Positions 16,055 to 24,351 of a stretch of 46,497 nt of DNA are shown here, piece after piece. The translations under genes and the position numbers were made by a program. Within the stretch, counting starts at the first letter, position 1. Each line of letters begins with the position of its first letter. A model generated the notes under the pieces. The model did not search any database, was not told the DNA's origin, and saw only the letters and a program-made list of their open reading frames with translations. Where the stretch lies: the NCBI RefSeq assembly GCF_003852525.1, contig NZ_QAJL01000004.1:299510-346006 (forward strand), read 5' to 3'. This DNA is from Pedobacter sp. KBW06. Lineage in GTDB: Bacteria > Bacteroidota > Bacteroidia > Sphingobacteriales > Sphingobacteriaceae.

Positions 16055-19000
16055 TTAAAAAGCGGCACTTAAACCAAATGACCAGGTTTTAATCCCTGGA
16101 TAACCTCCACGACCAGATAGCATTTCCGGATCAAAATCATTCAAACGCTTATCTGCAGTAAAGGTGAAGGGGTTATTTGCAGTTCCATATACCCGAAGAT
16201 TGGTCATGCCCATCTTTTTAACAAAACTCTGCGGTAAGGTATAGCCCAGTGTGATGCCTCTCACCCTAAAATAAGACGCATTAAACAACCAGAAAGAAGA
16301 GATTTCATTGTAGTTGTGTTTCCCATCACCGGAGTTTAAAATACGTGGGAAGTCTGCATTAGGATCTGGATTTTCTTTAGTCCAGCGGTTTTCCCAGCCC
16401 TTCTTTACCCCAGCTCCGTTAAAGAACGGGAATGCTGCTTCTTCGGAAAGGTAGGCTTTCACTTTCCCCACGCCATAAGTCAGCACATTCAGGTCGAAGC
16501 CTTTATAGCTTGCACTAAGGTTGAAGCCATAGTTGAACCATGGAACATCATTTCCTATCACGGTACGGTCTCTGGAATCCCAAACACCATCACCATTTAA
16601 ATCCTTGTATTTGATATCACCAGGTTTTGTATTTGGCGTCTGAAAAACGTGATTTGCCACGTCTGCTGCATCCTTGAACAAGCCATCAGCCTCATAACCG
16701 TAGAAAGAACCGATAGACTGACCCATTCTTTGAATAAATTTGCCATCAATAAATTCTTCCCCGTTACCCAATTTGGTAATTGAGTTTTTGATCACAGAAA
16801 AGTTTCCACCGACACTAAACTGGAAATCTTCGCCGATTTTATCGTTGTAAGCCAGGCCCAGTTCAAAACCTTTATTTCTGGTAGCACCCGCATTCACCAA
16901 AGGTAAACCCGTTTTTGTTCCGCTGGTTTCTACCCCAATTGTTAACAAGGTCGGAACACGCATTAACAGGTCTTTGGTATCTTTAATGTAATAGTCTGCT
17001 ACCAGGTCCAGCTTTCCTTTAAAAAAGGTGGCATCTACTCCGAAATCGGTCATGTATACCCTTTCCCATGTTGCCAAAGGATTTGGTATTTTATTCTGGG
17101 ATGTTCCACCCTGTGCATTGCCTTCGAAACTATAAGCATAACCTGTTTCCAGCATACTGTAATAATTGCCTATCGGAACAACGCCCTGATTTCCAAGAGA
17201 TCCCCATGAACCCCTCAGTTTCAGATTGTCTACCCAACTGACATTCTGCATGAAATCCTCTTTAGAGACGTTCCATCCTGCTGAGAAGGAAGGAAATATC
17301 GCCCTGCGGATATCCTCACGAAAACGGGAAGAATAATCGATTCTGGTATTCGCTTCGAACAGATATTTACCGTTAAACACGTAGTTAAAGCGTCCAAAGA
17401 AGGAGCGGATGGCCCATTCCTGCTGTCCGGAACGATTGGCCTGACCATCATCATCCGAATTCATATCTTCCGGATTAGTGGAACCACTTCCAACCGTGGT
17501 CATGTCGTTGTTCGGGAAATTTTTTCTCCCAATAAAAGCATTCCTGATTACGTTATTTTCCTCACTTGCACCTACGGTTAATTTACCAAAATGTTGTCCG
17601 AAGGTACGCTCATAATCTACCGTTCCCTGAATCAGGAGTTCCTGCCTTTTACGCCAGTATTCCTTCATATTATTGATTTTCAAGGCCGTCGATTCCATTG
17701 GCGCGCCAGTAAGAAAATCATTCACCGGCGACAGGGTGCTTGTAAACTCCCAGGAATTGGAGTTGTAATATTTCAAGGAAGCCAATCCGTTAATGGAGAG
17801 TCCTTTCAACGGGGTCAGGCTTGCATTAATCGCAGTTTGCAAATAATTATCTTTATCCCAGGCACTTCCACCTTCTGCGAGTTTACGCAATTGGTTATTT
17901 CCGGCAACGTTAGGCACTGCCTGTCCGCCGTTACTGATCGATCCCCAATCACCATTCGACTGACGGGCCACGGTAATCGGCAAAGCACGGTTGAGCTCTG
18001 TCCATGACATTGCGGCTCCATCACGGCTAAAGTCCTGCTTGATAAAGGAGATATTTGTTCCCACTTTCAACAAGTCTGCAATCACCTTACTTTCGGTATT
18101 TAATTTACCTACGATCCTGTTTTGACTTTTTCCAGGAATCAGGGATTCCTGAGTCAGATAGGAAAGGCCTAAATAGCTACTGGTAATTTTGCCCGGAGAG
18201 TTGATGTTCAGATTGATGTCACTTTGCGGAGCTACTTCCCTTAACACTTCCTTATACCAGTTTGTATTTGGATAAAGATCCGGTTGTGAACCATTCCTGA
18301 ATAAAGCAATCTGATCTGCGGTATATAGTGCTGCTCCTCCTGCATTGATCGCAGCTTCATTATAAAGTGTTGCATAGTCACCTGAGTTGACGTATTCTGG
18401 TAAACGGGTTGCTGCCTGCAAACCATAATTTGCATTGAACTGAATGGTTGTCTTTTCGCCACTTCCTCTTCTGGTGGTTACCATGATTACTCCATTTGCA
18501 GCTCTTGAACCATAAAGTGCAGCTGATGAAGCATCTTTTAACACAGACATACTGGCAATATCATTTGAATTCAATGTGGCGAATTCCTGTGCAGATGCCG
18601 GAATTCCATCAATGATGTATAGAGGGCTTGATCCTGCGGTAAGACTGCTCCTTCCGCGGATGGATACCGCTCCGGTATTGTTTGAAGTTCCGTCGGATGT
18701 ACGGCCAACATCGCCGGGACGTTGTAAGATCGTTAGTCCGGGAGTGATTCCCTGTAAGGCATTCTGTACTGAAGTTACCGGCCTGTTGGCCAATGTTTTT
18801 GGGCTGATCGTGGCTACAGCCCCGGTCATACTCGCCTTTTTCTGGGTACCATAGGCTACCACGACTACTTCTTCCAGGTCATTACTGGAAGCGGTTAAGG
18901 TCACATTTATCGAAGCCTGTTTATTTACAGGAATTTCCTGAACTGTATAGCTCAGCATTTTAAATACCAGCACACCATCTTCAGGCACGCTAATCGAAAA

Positions 19001-19243
19001 ATTTCCGTTGCCGTCTGTACTGGTTCCGCGACCCGGGTCTGATTTTAAAGTCACCGTTACACCTGGCAACGGCCCCTGACTGTCTTTAACAGTCCCTTTC
19101 ACCACGATATCAGCCATGTTACGCTGCACATTAGGTTTTAGCATCCGGGGATTAACCGCAGCAATGTTTTCCTGCAGAAACAGGAGCATCACTGCCATTA
19201 AAACCCAGATCCCTTTAGTCTTAAAAAGTTGTTGTTTTTCCAT
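16055..19243 (-). CDS. SusC/RagA family TonB-linked outer-membrane transporter
   Basis: This 1,062-residue TonB-dependent transporter imports oligomers captured with SusD, energised from the inner membrane by TonB. It has an N-terminal signal region (to about residue 30), a carboxypeptidase-regulatory-like domain (about 46-125; VKGTVKDSQGPLPGVTVTL), the TonB-box-like segment LEEVVVVAYGTQKKASMTGAV, the plug domain (about 135-250) with the SusC signature SIRGRSSL...PLYIIDG and LKDASSAALYGSRAANGVI, and a long beta-barrel ending in aromatic Phe (FGLSAAF). There is no STN domain, so coupling to an anti-sigma/FecI pathway is not expected. It is the first gene of the SusC-SusD operon, reading away from a 690-bp upstream region. 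Confidence 0.97.
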   Translation of the reverse strand: MEKQQLFKTKGIWVLMAVMLLFLQENIAAVNPRMLKPNVQRNMADIVVKGTVKDSQGPLPGVTVTLKSDPGRGTSTDGNGNFSISVPEDGVLVFKMLSYTVQEIPVNKQASINVTLTASSNDLEEVVVVAYGTQKKASMTGAVATISPKTLANRPVTSVQNALQGITPGLTILQRPGDVGRTSDGTSNNTGAVSIRGRSSLTAGSSPLYIIDGIPASAQEFATLNSNDIASMSVLKDASSAALYGSRAANGVIMVTTRRGSGEKTTIQFNANYGLQAATRLPEYVNSGDYATLYNEAAINAGGAALYTADQIALFRNGSQPDLYPNTNWYKEVLREVAPQSDINLNINSPGKITSSYLGLSYLTQESLIPGKSQNRIVGKLNTESKVIADLLKVGTNISFIKQDFSRDGAAMSWTELNRALPITVARQSNGDWGSISNGGQAVPNVAGNNQLRKLAEGGSAWDKDNYLQTAINASLTPLKGLSINGLASLKYYNSNSWEFTSTLSPVNDFLTGAPMESTALKINNMKEYWRKRQELLIQGTVDYERTFGQHFGKLTVGASEENNVIRNAFIGRKNFPNNDMTTVGSGSTNPEDMNSDDDGQANRSGQQEWAIRSFFGRFNYVFNGKYLFEANTRIDYSSRFREDIRRAIFPSFSAGWNVSKEDFMQNVSWVDNLKLRGSWGSLGNQGVVPIGNYYSMLETGYAYSFEGNAQGGTSQNKIPNPLATWERVYMTDFGVDATFFKGKLDLVADYYIKDTKDLLMRVPTLLTIGVETSGTKTGLPLVNAGATRNKGFELGLAYNDKIGEDFQFSVGGNFSVIKNSITKLGNGEEFIDGKFIQRMGQSIGSFYGYEADGLFKDAADVANHVFQTPNTKPGDIKYKDLNGDGVWDSRDRTVIGNDVPWFNYGFNLSASYKGFDLNVLTYGVGKVKAYLSEEAAFPFFNGAGVKKGWENRWTKENPDPNADFPRILNSGDGKHNYNEISSFWLFNASYFRVRGITLGYTLPQSFVKKMGMTNLRVYGTANNPFTFTADKRLNDFDPEMLSGRGGYPGIKTWSFGLSAAF

Positions 19244-19934
19244 TATGGGATTTGGTTGTTAAGAAATATTTAAGCCAATGTTACGTATAGTAATCCCTAA
19301 ATGAAGGTCAATAAGGGACTTGGCTTTACGCAAACGGTTGTGTTTAATTAAGTGCCTGACGAAATATTTAAGGTCAATTAGCGGAAGCTAAATTTCAGGG
19401 GGCTTTCCCACAAAGAGGTATAATGCTTTAAGTCATAGGAATTAGGGTGAAAAGTTGCTAAAACCATTTTTGAAACATGAGAACCCAATATTTTATTTAA
19501 AAGAAAATAAACTGTCTAAAAGCCCAGGATTTCACGCAAACGATTGAATGCACTTCTAAGCCTCGTTCAGGCAAGGTTTTTCATTCGCTCAGTCCCCTTC
19601 ATTTTCGTCACAAAATAGCCTCACAAACTCAAGTAAACTCAAACCTTGTTTTTTTCTCGGGATAGGATCAATAATGGCCAAAACAACAGCCACAAACTAC
19701 TAAATATCTGAAAGTTAAATTCAGATACCAATTGACGGATTAAACAAAATGGTCAAATAATCAATAACAGCAACAAACTCGGAAAAGGCAAAAAAATCAG
19801 TCAGGCTATCAGTTAGTTACCGCCAAAAAAAGCTGTAATGACAATAATTTGACATAAATAATTCTATTAAACCTACTTTTGCAGCCGTAAATTTTACAGT
19901 TAATTAACATCTATTTAACATCAAACACACATTT
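19244..19934. other. 690-bp divergent intergenic region with short repeated motifs
   Basis: I see no gene here. It separates the susC start from the divergent outer-membrane protein gene. Two copies of CGCAAACG(G/A)TTG lie at 19329-19340 and 19535-19546, and two copies of GAAATATTTAAG at 19263-19274 and 19361-19372. The first motif is partly palindromic and resembles LacI/GntR-type operators, so regulation of the SusC/D operon is possible. No convincing -33/-7 pair was found for susC. The promoter of the plus-strand gene is listed separately. Confidence 0.5.
19848..19881 (+). promoter_or_regulatory. Bacteroidota-type promoter of the 231-residue outer-membrane protein gene
   Basis: TTTG at 19848-19851 and TACTTTTG at 19874-19881, separated by 22 bp, match the TTTG / TAnnTTTG consensus of the primary sigma factor of Bacteroidota. 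Transcription would start near 19888, giving a leader of about 47 nt before the ATG at 19935. Confidence 0.75.
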
Positions 19935-20630
19935 ATGAAAAAAGTATTATTATTTTTAGGAATGGCTATTTTTGGAGTAGCAGCACAAGCACAGGATTTC
20001 AAACCAGTTGCAGGTGACGTTACTACTGAATTTGGTTTAACAGGCGGTATCAACAACACAGATTTCAAATTGAATGATGGCGCTGCTTTATTGCGTTTCC
20101 GTTATTTCAACAAAGAAAAAGTTGCTTACCGTTTAGGTTTCAATGTAAGTTCAACTAACGATAAAACTAACGCTTATGGTGCTGATGCCAATCAAAAAGG
20201 TACTTTCACTCAAAAAGCAACTAACGTATTGATCAACTTAGGTATCGAGAAACACTTCACTGGTACTGACCGTTTATCTCCTTACGTAGGTGGTGATATC
20301 CTTTTCGGAACCGGTTCAAGAACAGAAACTTCTGAAAACACAACCAATAAAGGTGTTAGTTATACAAAAGACGTTTTCAACGAAACTAAAGGTCCAGGTT
20401 ATGTATCTTTTGGTCTTCGTGGAGTTGTTGGTGCTGACTACTACATCGCAAAACGTATGTATTTAGGTGTTGAAGCTGGTTTAGGTCTTGTTTACGAAAA
20501 AGAAGGAAAAACTAAAACTACAGCTACTGCTGCTGGTGTTACTACTACTACTGAGCACAAATCAGCTGGAAGCTCTTTCAACATCAAACCAAGTGTAATC
20601 ACTGGTGTTCGTGTTGGTTTTGCATTCTAA
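19935..20630 (+). CDS. outer-membrane beta-barrel protein, probably abundant
   Basis: This 231-residue protein has a clean signal peptide (MKKVLLFLGM...AAQAQ) and alternating beta strands that end in the typical outer-membrane closing strand VRVGFAF. The middle contains GLEKHF-like, YVGGDILFG and LGVEAGLGLVY segments typical of small 8-10-strand porin-like barrels (OmpA/OmpW-like fold). The function is not recognised. Codon use differs from neighbours, with strong preference for GGT, GTT, ACT, CGT and AAC; with the textbook promoter and a strong terminator this suggests a highly expressed housekeeping surface protein. It stands alone, divergent from SusC/D and convergent with the hybrid kinase. 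Confidence 0.85.
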   Translation: MKKVLLFLGMAIFGVAAQAQDFKPVAGDVTTEFGLTGGINNTDFKLNDGAALLRFRYFNKEKVAYRLGFNVSSTNDKTNAYGADANQKGTFTQKATNVLINLGIEKHFTGTDRLSPYVGGDILFGTGSRTETSENTTNKGVSYTKDVFNETKGPGYVSFGLRGVVGADYYIAKRMYLGVEAGLGLVYEKEGKTKTTATAAGVTTTTEHKSAGSSFNIKPSVITGVRVGFAF

Positions 20631-20634
20631 ATAA

Positions 20635-20655
20635 AAAACTGATCTGATCAGTTTT
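20635..20655 (+). terminator. palindrome after the outer-membrane protein gene
   Basis: Perfect 10-bp arms AAAACTGATC / GATCAGTTTT flank a single central T, starting 5 bp after the stop codon. With only one central base the inner pairs would open to form a loop; the arm ends in TTTT on the plus strand. Confidence 0.5.
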
Positions 20656-20664
20656 ACGATAGAT

Positions 20665-20709
20665 AAGGCTGTCTGAGCGGTATGAAATTCATATCTTTCA
20701 GACAGCCTT
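20665..20709. terminator. bidirectional terminator between convergent genes
   Basis: Arms AAGGCTGTCTGA (20665-20676) and TCAGACAGCCTT (20698-20709) form a 12-bp perfect stem with a 21-nt loop. It ends 1 bp before the stop codon of the minus-strand kinase gene and is followed on the plus strand by CTTATTTT, so it probably ends the plus-strand transcript and may serve both directions. Confidence 0.75.
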
Positions 20710-20710
20710 C

Positions 20711-23700
20711 TTATTTTAACCAGTTTCTAAAAGCCTGGGCAATTTCTTCCTCCAACACTGGTTTGGATAAGAAATCATTCATTCCCGACAGGATACACTT
20801 TTCTTTTTCACCTTTCACATTTCCCGCCGTTAGCGCAATGATTGGCAATTCTTTCAGCAACATTCTCTCTCTGATGTATGCTGTGGCTTCATAACCATTC
20901 ATTTCCGGCATTTGCACATCCATCAGAATGATATCCGGAACTTGTGTTTTACAATGTTCCAGGCATTCCAATCCGTTTGAAGCTTCATGAATTTCCGCAT
21001 TGGGTGCAATTCTCCTGACAATCGTTTTGGCGAGCAGCATATTGATCAGGTTATCTTCGGCAATGAGCACATGAATTTGCTTTTTGCTTCCTTCCGTTTG
21101 CTCAGCAGGGCCGTTTTCCTTTGTTTTGTTAACCTGATACAAATGAGATAAGGCATAATACATGTCTCTCATTTTAACCGGTTTGACCAGGCGGCAGTTG
21201 ATATCCAGCTCATCACAGGCACGAACCACGGTATCATCATCCGAAGAGCTGAAAAGCAATACGATGGGTTGCGTATCTGATTTGCTGTTAAACCGCTTCC
21301 GGATCTGTCTGATGGTTTCCAATCCGTCCATCTCCGGCATATGGTAATCCATCAGAATCACGTCAAACTGCTCTCCCTTAAGGAGCAATTCCATTGCCTG
21401 AAAACCATCTTTCACTGTCACGGAGCTAATCCCTCTGAGCAGGAGCATGTGTTCAATGATGATTCTGTTGTTCTCATTATCATCAACCACCAACACCCGT
21501 TTGATCATGGAAAGGTCGGTCCATTCGAGGGGCTCTCCCTCTTCTGCCTTCAGCCAAATGTCAAAGAAAAAAGTACTCCCATTCCCAGGGCTGCTGATCA
21601 GCTCAAGCTTACTCCCCATCAAACCCAACAACTGATTAGAGATCGTTAACCCGAGGCCGGTACCTCCATATTTTTTTGTTGTGGAGCCATCTTCCTGGGA
21701 AAAAGCTTCAAATATCTGATGTTGCTTTGCTAATTTGATGCCTATTCCGGTATCCCTCACCTGAAAACGAAACAAAGTCCGGTCTTCCACCGGCGCTTCC
21801 AATGCAACGATCTTTAGTTCTATCTCGCCTTTCTCCGTAAACTTTACCGCATTGCTCAACAGATTGATCAGGACCTGTTTCAACCTCACCTCGTCAGTCC
21901 ATATAAAACGGGGCAGGTCTTCAGAGACGTTCAACAACATTTCCAGGTCCTTACTCTGCGCCTGATAAGTATTGATGTCAACAGCCTGACTTCCGAGTTC
22001 ATAGAGGTCACATTTTTCTATATCCAGTTCCAGTTTTCCGGACTCAATCTTAGAGAAGTCCAGGATATCATTAATGATCCCTAACAGCGCATTCGCAGAC
22101 TCATTAACGATGGTCAGGTATTGCTCCTGTGTTGGGCTTAAAACCGTTTTCAGCACCAGGTCAGTAAAACCAATGACTCCATTTAAGGGGGTCCGGATTT
22201 CATGGCTCATGTTGGCCAGGAATTCGGATTTCGCCAGACTGGCCTGCTCTGCCTGTTCTTTTGCTTTATGCAGCTCTCCTCTTTGTCTGCTGCTTTCGGT
22301 GATGTCCTGGGTAAACATCATGATCCCCCCTACAGATCCATCAAACTGATACCAGGGCCGGACCTCCCAGCGAAGGCACTGATCGTGATCCCAGCCCGTT
22401 GGCCGCCAGATGTCCATATCTTTTTTAAAGACCTCTCCTTTCAGACAACTGCTGTGAATGTCCTTCCATTCCTGAGTGATGTTAGGAAAGACCTCATAGT
22501 GAGATCTTCCAAGAATTGGTGTTTCTTCCAAATGGTATTCTTCAATCCAGCGGTTACTTGCTGCGATGTACCGCAATTTCTTATCAAACATCGCCACAGC
22601 TGCCGGTGCATGGGTAACAAAGGCCAGGAGCCTTGCTTTTTCTTCAAATAAGGCAATTTCTGCCCTCTTTTTCCCGGTGATGTCCTGAAATGTACCGAAG
22701 ATTTTCTTGCGGTTTTCATTTTCAAATTCCACATGTCCCAATGACCTGACCCAACGTTCATTTCCCTTTGCACTGACCATCATCAGTTCAAGGTCCCATG
22801 CTTCTCCCCTGGTAATGGCGAGCGACAGCGCCATAGCGATCTTATTTCTGTCCTCTCCTTCTTTATAAAAATGAAGGGCAGTTTCCAGATCAGGTTCAAA
22901 ATCGTATTCTACTTCATGTATTTGTTTAGTCACCTCAGACCAGGTCACTTTATTTAGTCCTACATCCAGGTCCCATCCACCGATCTGTGCCATGCGGTTG
23001 GTCTGCTCCAGCATCTTCTTGGTCCGGTCCAGGGCCTGCTCCAGGCGGTGCTTCCCTGTAACGTCGATAGAGTTCACAATCACGTATTGATTGCCTCCCG
23101 GGCCTGATTCTACCAAATTATTATAAAGCCAGACTTTATGAGAACCATTTTTATGAAGGGTGGTCATCAGTCCGGATGAAGTTCTGTTGTGCTTAATTTC
23201 TTTCAGGTAAGTCTGCAAATGCGGATGGTGTTTTACAGGGATGAGGTCAGACATGCTCATCTTACAGAACTCTTCTGTCGTATAGCCCAATAACGCTGCA
23301 CCTGCAGTATTTACGGCTTTAAACTGACCGTCCAGATCATGGGTACACATCAAGCCCTGAGAATTCTCAAAAAAGGACCTCAGGTTATGTTCACTTTCTT
23401 TAACCTGTGCTATCCTCAGATTTTCTTCTGTGACGTCCCTTCCTATTGCAAATACATTTTCCGTACCAGGCTCCGGAGTAACGGTCCATTGGAGGGTTCT
23501 GTAATCTCCATTAAAGGTTCTACACCTTGCGGAAAAATTAGTATTGTTCTCTCCGGCGGACAACTTTTCCAGCGCGATGAGGCTAGACTGCAAATCGTCG
23601 GGATGAATAAAAGTCAAAAGGCTGTTGCTGAACAGGTATTCCTTATCCCAACCCAACACCTGTTTAAAGGCGGGGTTGACACGTCTGAGGAAGCCATCCA

Positions 23701-24256
23701 GGCCAGAAATACAAATCAGGTCATTAGACAATTGATAAAACTCATCAAAAAAACGGCTTTCTTCTGCTTTTCTTCTCTGCACAATTAATGCCATGGCTTG
23801 ATCAGCCAGCAGGGACAGTGCATTTTTTTGCATCGCAGTCAACACTTTCGGTTCAGGACTCAAGACACATAAAGAGCCAAGCGCATATCCGCCAGGGTCT
23901 ACCAGCGGATATCCGGCATAAAACCTAATGTGTGGGTCTCCTTTTACATGGAGACTATCTTTGAATCTTTCGTCTCTGCTGGCATCTTCTATTTCGAAGA
24001 TCCCGGGATTTAGAATCGTATATTGACAAAAAGCAAGTTCTCTCGGGGTTTCCGATTCCTGAATTCCTACTCTGGACTTAAACCATTGCCTGTTTTCATC
24101 AAGCAAGGTGATCAGGGAAACCGGACTTTCGCAAATTAGGGAGGCCAGTTCTGTAATCCTGTCGAACTCCTTTTCTGCTCCGGAATCCAACAATCCATAG
24201 CCTTTTAGTGCAAGTAATCTTTCCTTTTCCTTCTGTGGGAGATTGGGTATTTTCAT
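20711..24256 (-). CDS. soluble multi-PAS hybrid sensor histidine kinase with two receiver domains
   Basis: This 1,181-residue signalling protein has no obvious membrane segment. Approximate order: GAF (20-165); four PAS/PAC units (about 175-665; DLICISGLDGFLRRVNPAF, GLMCTHDLDGQFKAVN, AQIGGWDLDV, APAAVAMFDKKLRYIAAS); HisKA with phospho-acceptor His in FLANMSHEIRTPLNG (about 685); HATPase_c with N box NLLSNAVKF, DTGIGI and GGTGLGLTIS; receiver 1 with acceptor Asp in VILMDYHMPEMDG; receiver 2 with acceptor Asp in IILMDVQMPEMNG and the conserved KP pair. No Hpt domain and no DNA-binding output are present, so the final target must be encoded elsewhere. I chose the Met at 24256 over 24280: it starts the conserved KIPNLP..EKERLLAL region and leaves a normal leader behind the promoter seen upstream. 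It differs from the SusC/D-linked HTCS type, which has a periplasmic sensor and AraC output. Confidence 0.95.
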   Translation of the reverse strand: MKIPNLPQKEKERLLALKGYGLLDSGAEKEFDRITELASLICESPVSLITLLDENRQWFKSRVGIQESETPRELAFCQYTILNPGIFEIEDASRDERFKDSLHVKGDPHIRFYAGYPLVDPGGYALGSLCVLSPEPKVLTAMQKNALSLLADQAMALIVQRRKAEESRFFDEFYQLSNDLICISGLDGFLRRVNPAFKQVLGWDKEYLFSNSLLTFIHPDDLQSSLIALEKLSAGENNTNFSARCRTFNGDYRTLQWTVTPEPGTENVFAIGRDVTEENLRIAQVKESEHNLRSFFENSQGLMCTHDLDGQFKAVNTAGAALLGYTTEEFCKMSMSDLIPVKHHPHLQTYLKEIKHNRTSSGLMTTLHKNGSHKVWLYNNLVESGPGGNQYVIVNSIDVTGKHRLEQALDRTKKMLEQTNRMAQIGGWDLDVGLNKVTWSEVTKQIHEVEYDFEPDLETALHFYKEGEDRNKIAMALSLAITRGEAWDLELMMVSAKGNERWVRSLGHVEFENENRKKIFGTFQDITGKKRAEIALFEEKARLLAFVTHAPAAVAMFDKKLRYIAASNRWIEEYHLEETPILGRSHYEVFPNITQEWKDIHSSCLKGEVFKKDMDIWRPTGWDHDQCLRWEVRPWYQFDGSVGGIMMFTQDITESSRQRGELHKAKEQAEQASLAKSEFLANMSHEIRTPLNGVIGFTDLVLKTVLSPTQEQYLTIVNESANALLGIINDILDFSKIESGKLELDIEKCDLYELGSQAVDINTYQAQSKDLEMLLNVSEDLPRFIWTDEVRLKQVLINLLSNAVKFTEKGEIELKIVALEAPVEDRTLFRFQVRDTGIGIKLAKQHQIFEAFSQEDGSTTKKYGGTGLGLTISNQLLGLMGSKLELISSPGNGSTFFFDIWLKAEEGEPLEWTDLSMIKRVLVVDDNENNRIIIEHMLLLRGISSVTVKDGFQAMELLLKGEQFDVILMDYHMPEMDGLETIRQIRKRFNSKSDTQPIVLLFSSSDDDTVVRACDELDINCRLVKPVKMRDMYYALSHLYQVNKTKENGPAEQTEGSKKQIHVLIAEDNLINMLLAKTIVRRIAPNAEIHEASNGLECLEHCKTQVPDIILMDVQMPEMNGYEATAYIRERMLLKELPIIALTAGNVKGEKEKCILSGMNDFLSKPVLEEEIAQAFRNWLK

Positions 24257-24297
24257 AGGGATGAATTCTCTCAAGGGCAATGTTCTTTGCGCTATAA

Positions 24298-24327
24298 CAA
24301 ATATAACATTACCCCATTAATATCCAA
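24298..24327 (-). promoter_or_regulatory. Bacteroidota-type promoter of the hybrid kinase gene
   Basis: On the minus strand TTG (24327-24325) and TATATTTG (24305-24298) are separated by 19 bp and match the TTG / TAnnTTTG consensus. The predicted transcript start near 24291 leaves about 35 nt before the ATG at 24256. The element lies in the 95-bp gap between the kinase and hexosaminidase genes. Confidence 0.6.
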
Positions 24328-24351
24328 CCCATTCGGGATGTTCAAATATCC

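Noticed and set aside
16055..19243. SusC considered as a FecI/FecR-linked transporter
   Set aside because: There is no STN domain at its N-terminus and no ECF sigma or anti-sigma gene next to it.
20711..24256. Kinase considered as the SusC/D-linked hybrid two-component regulator (HTCS)
   Set aside because: HTCS proteins have periplasmic sensor repeats, a membrane helix and a C-terminal AraC domain; none of these is present here.
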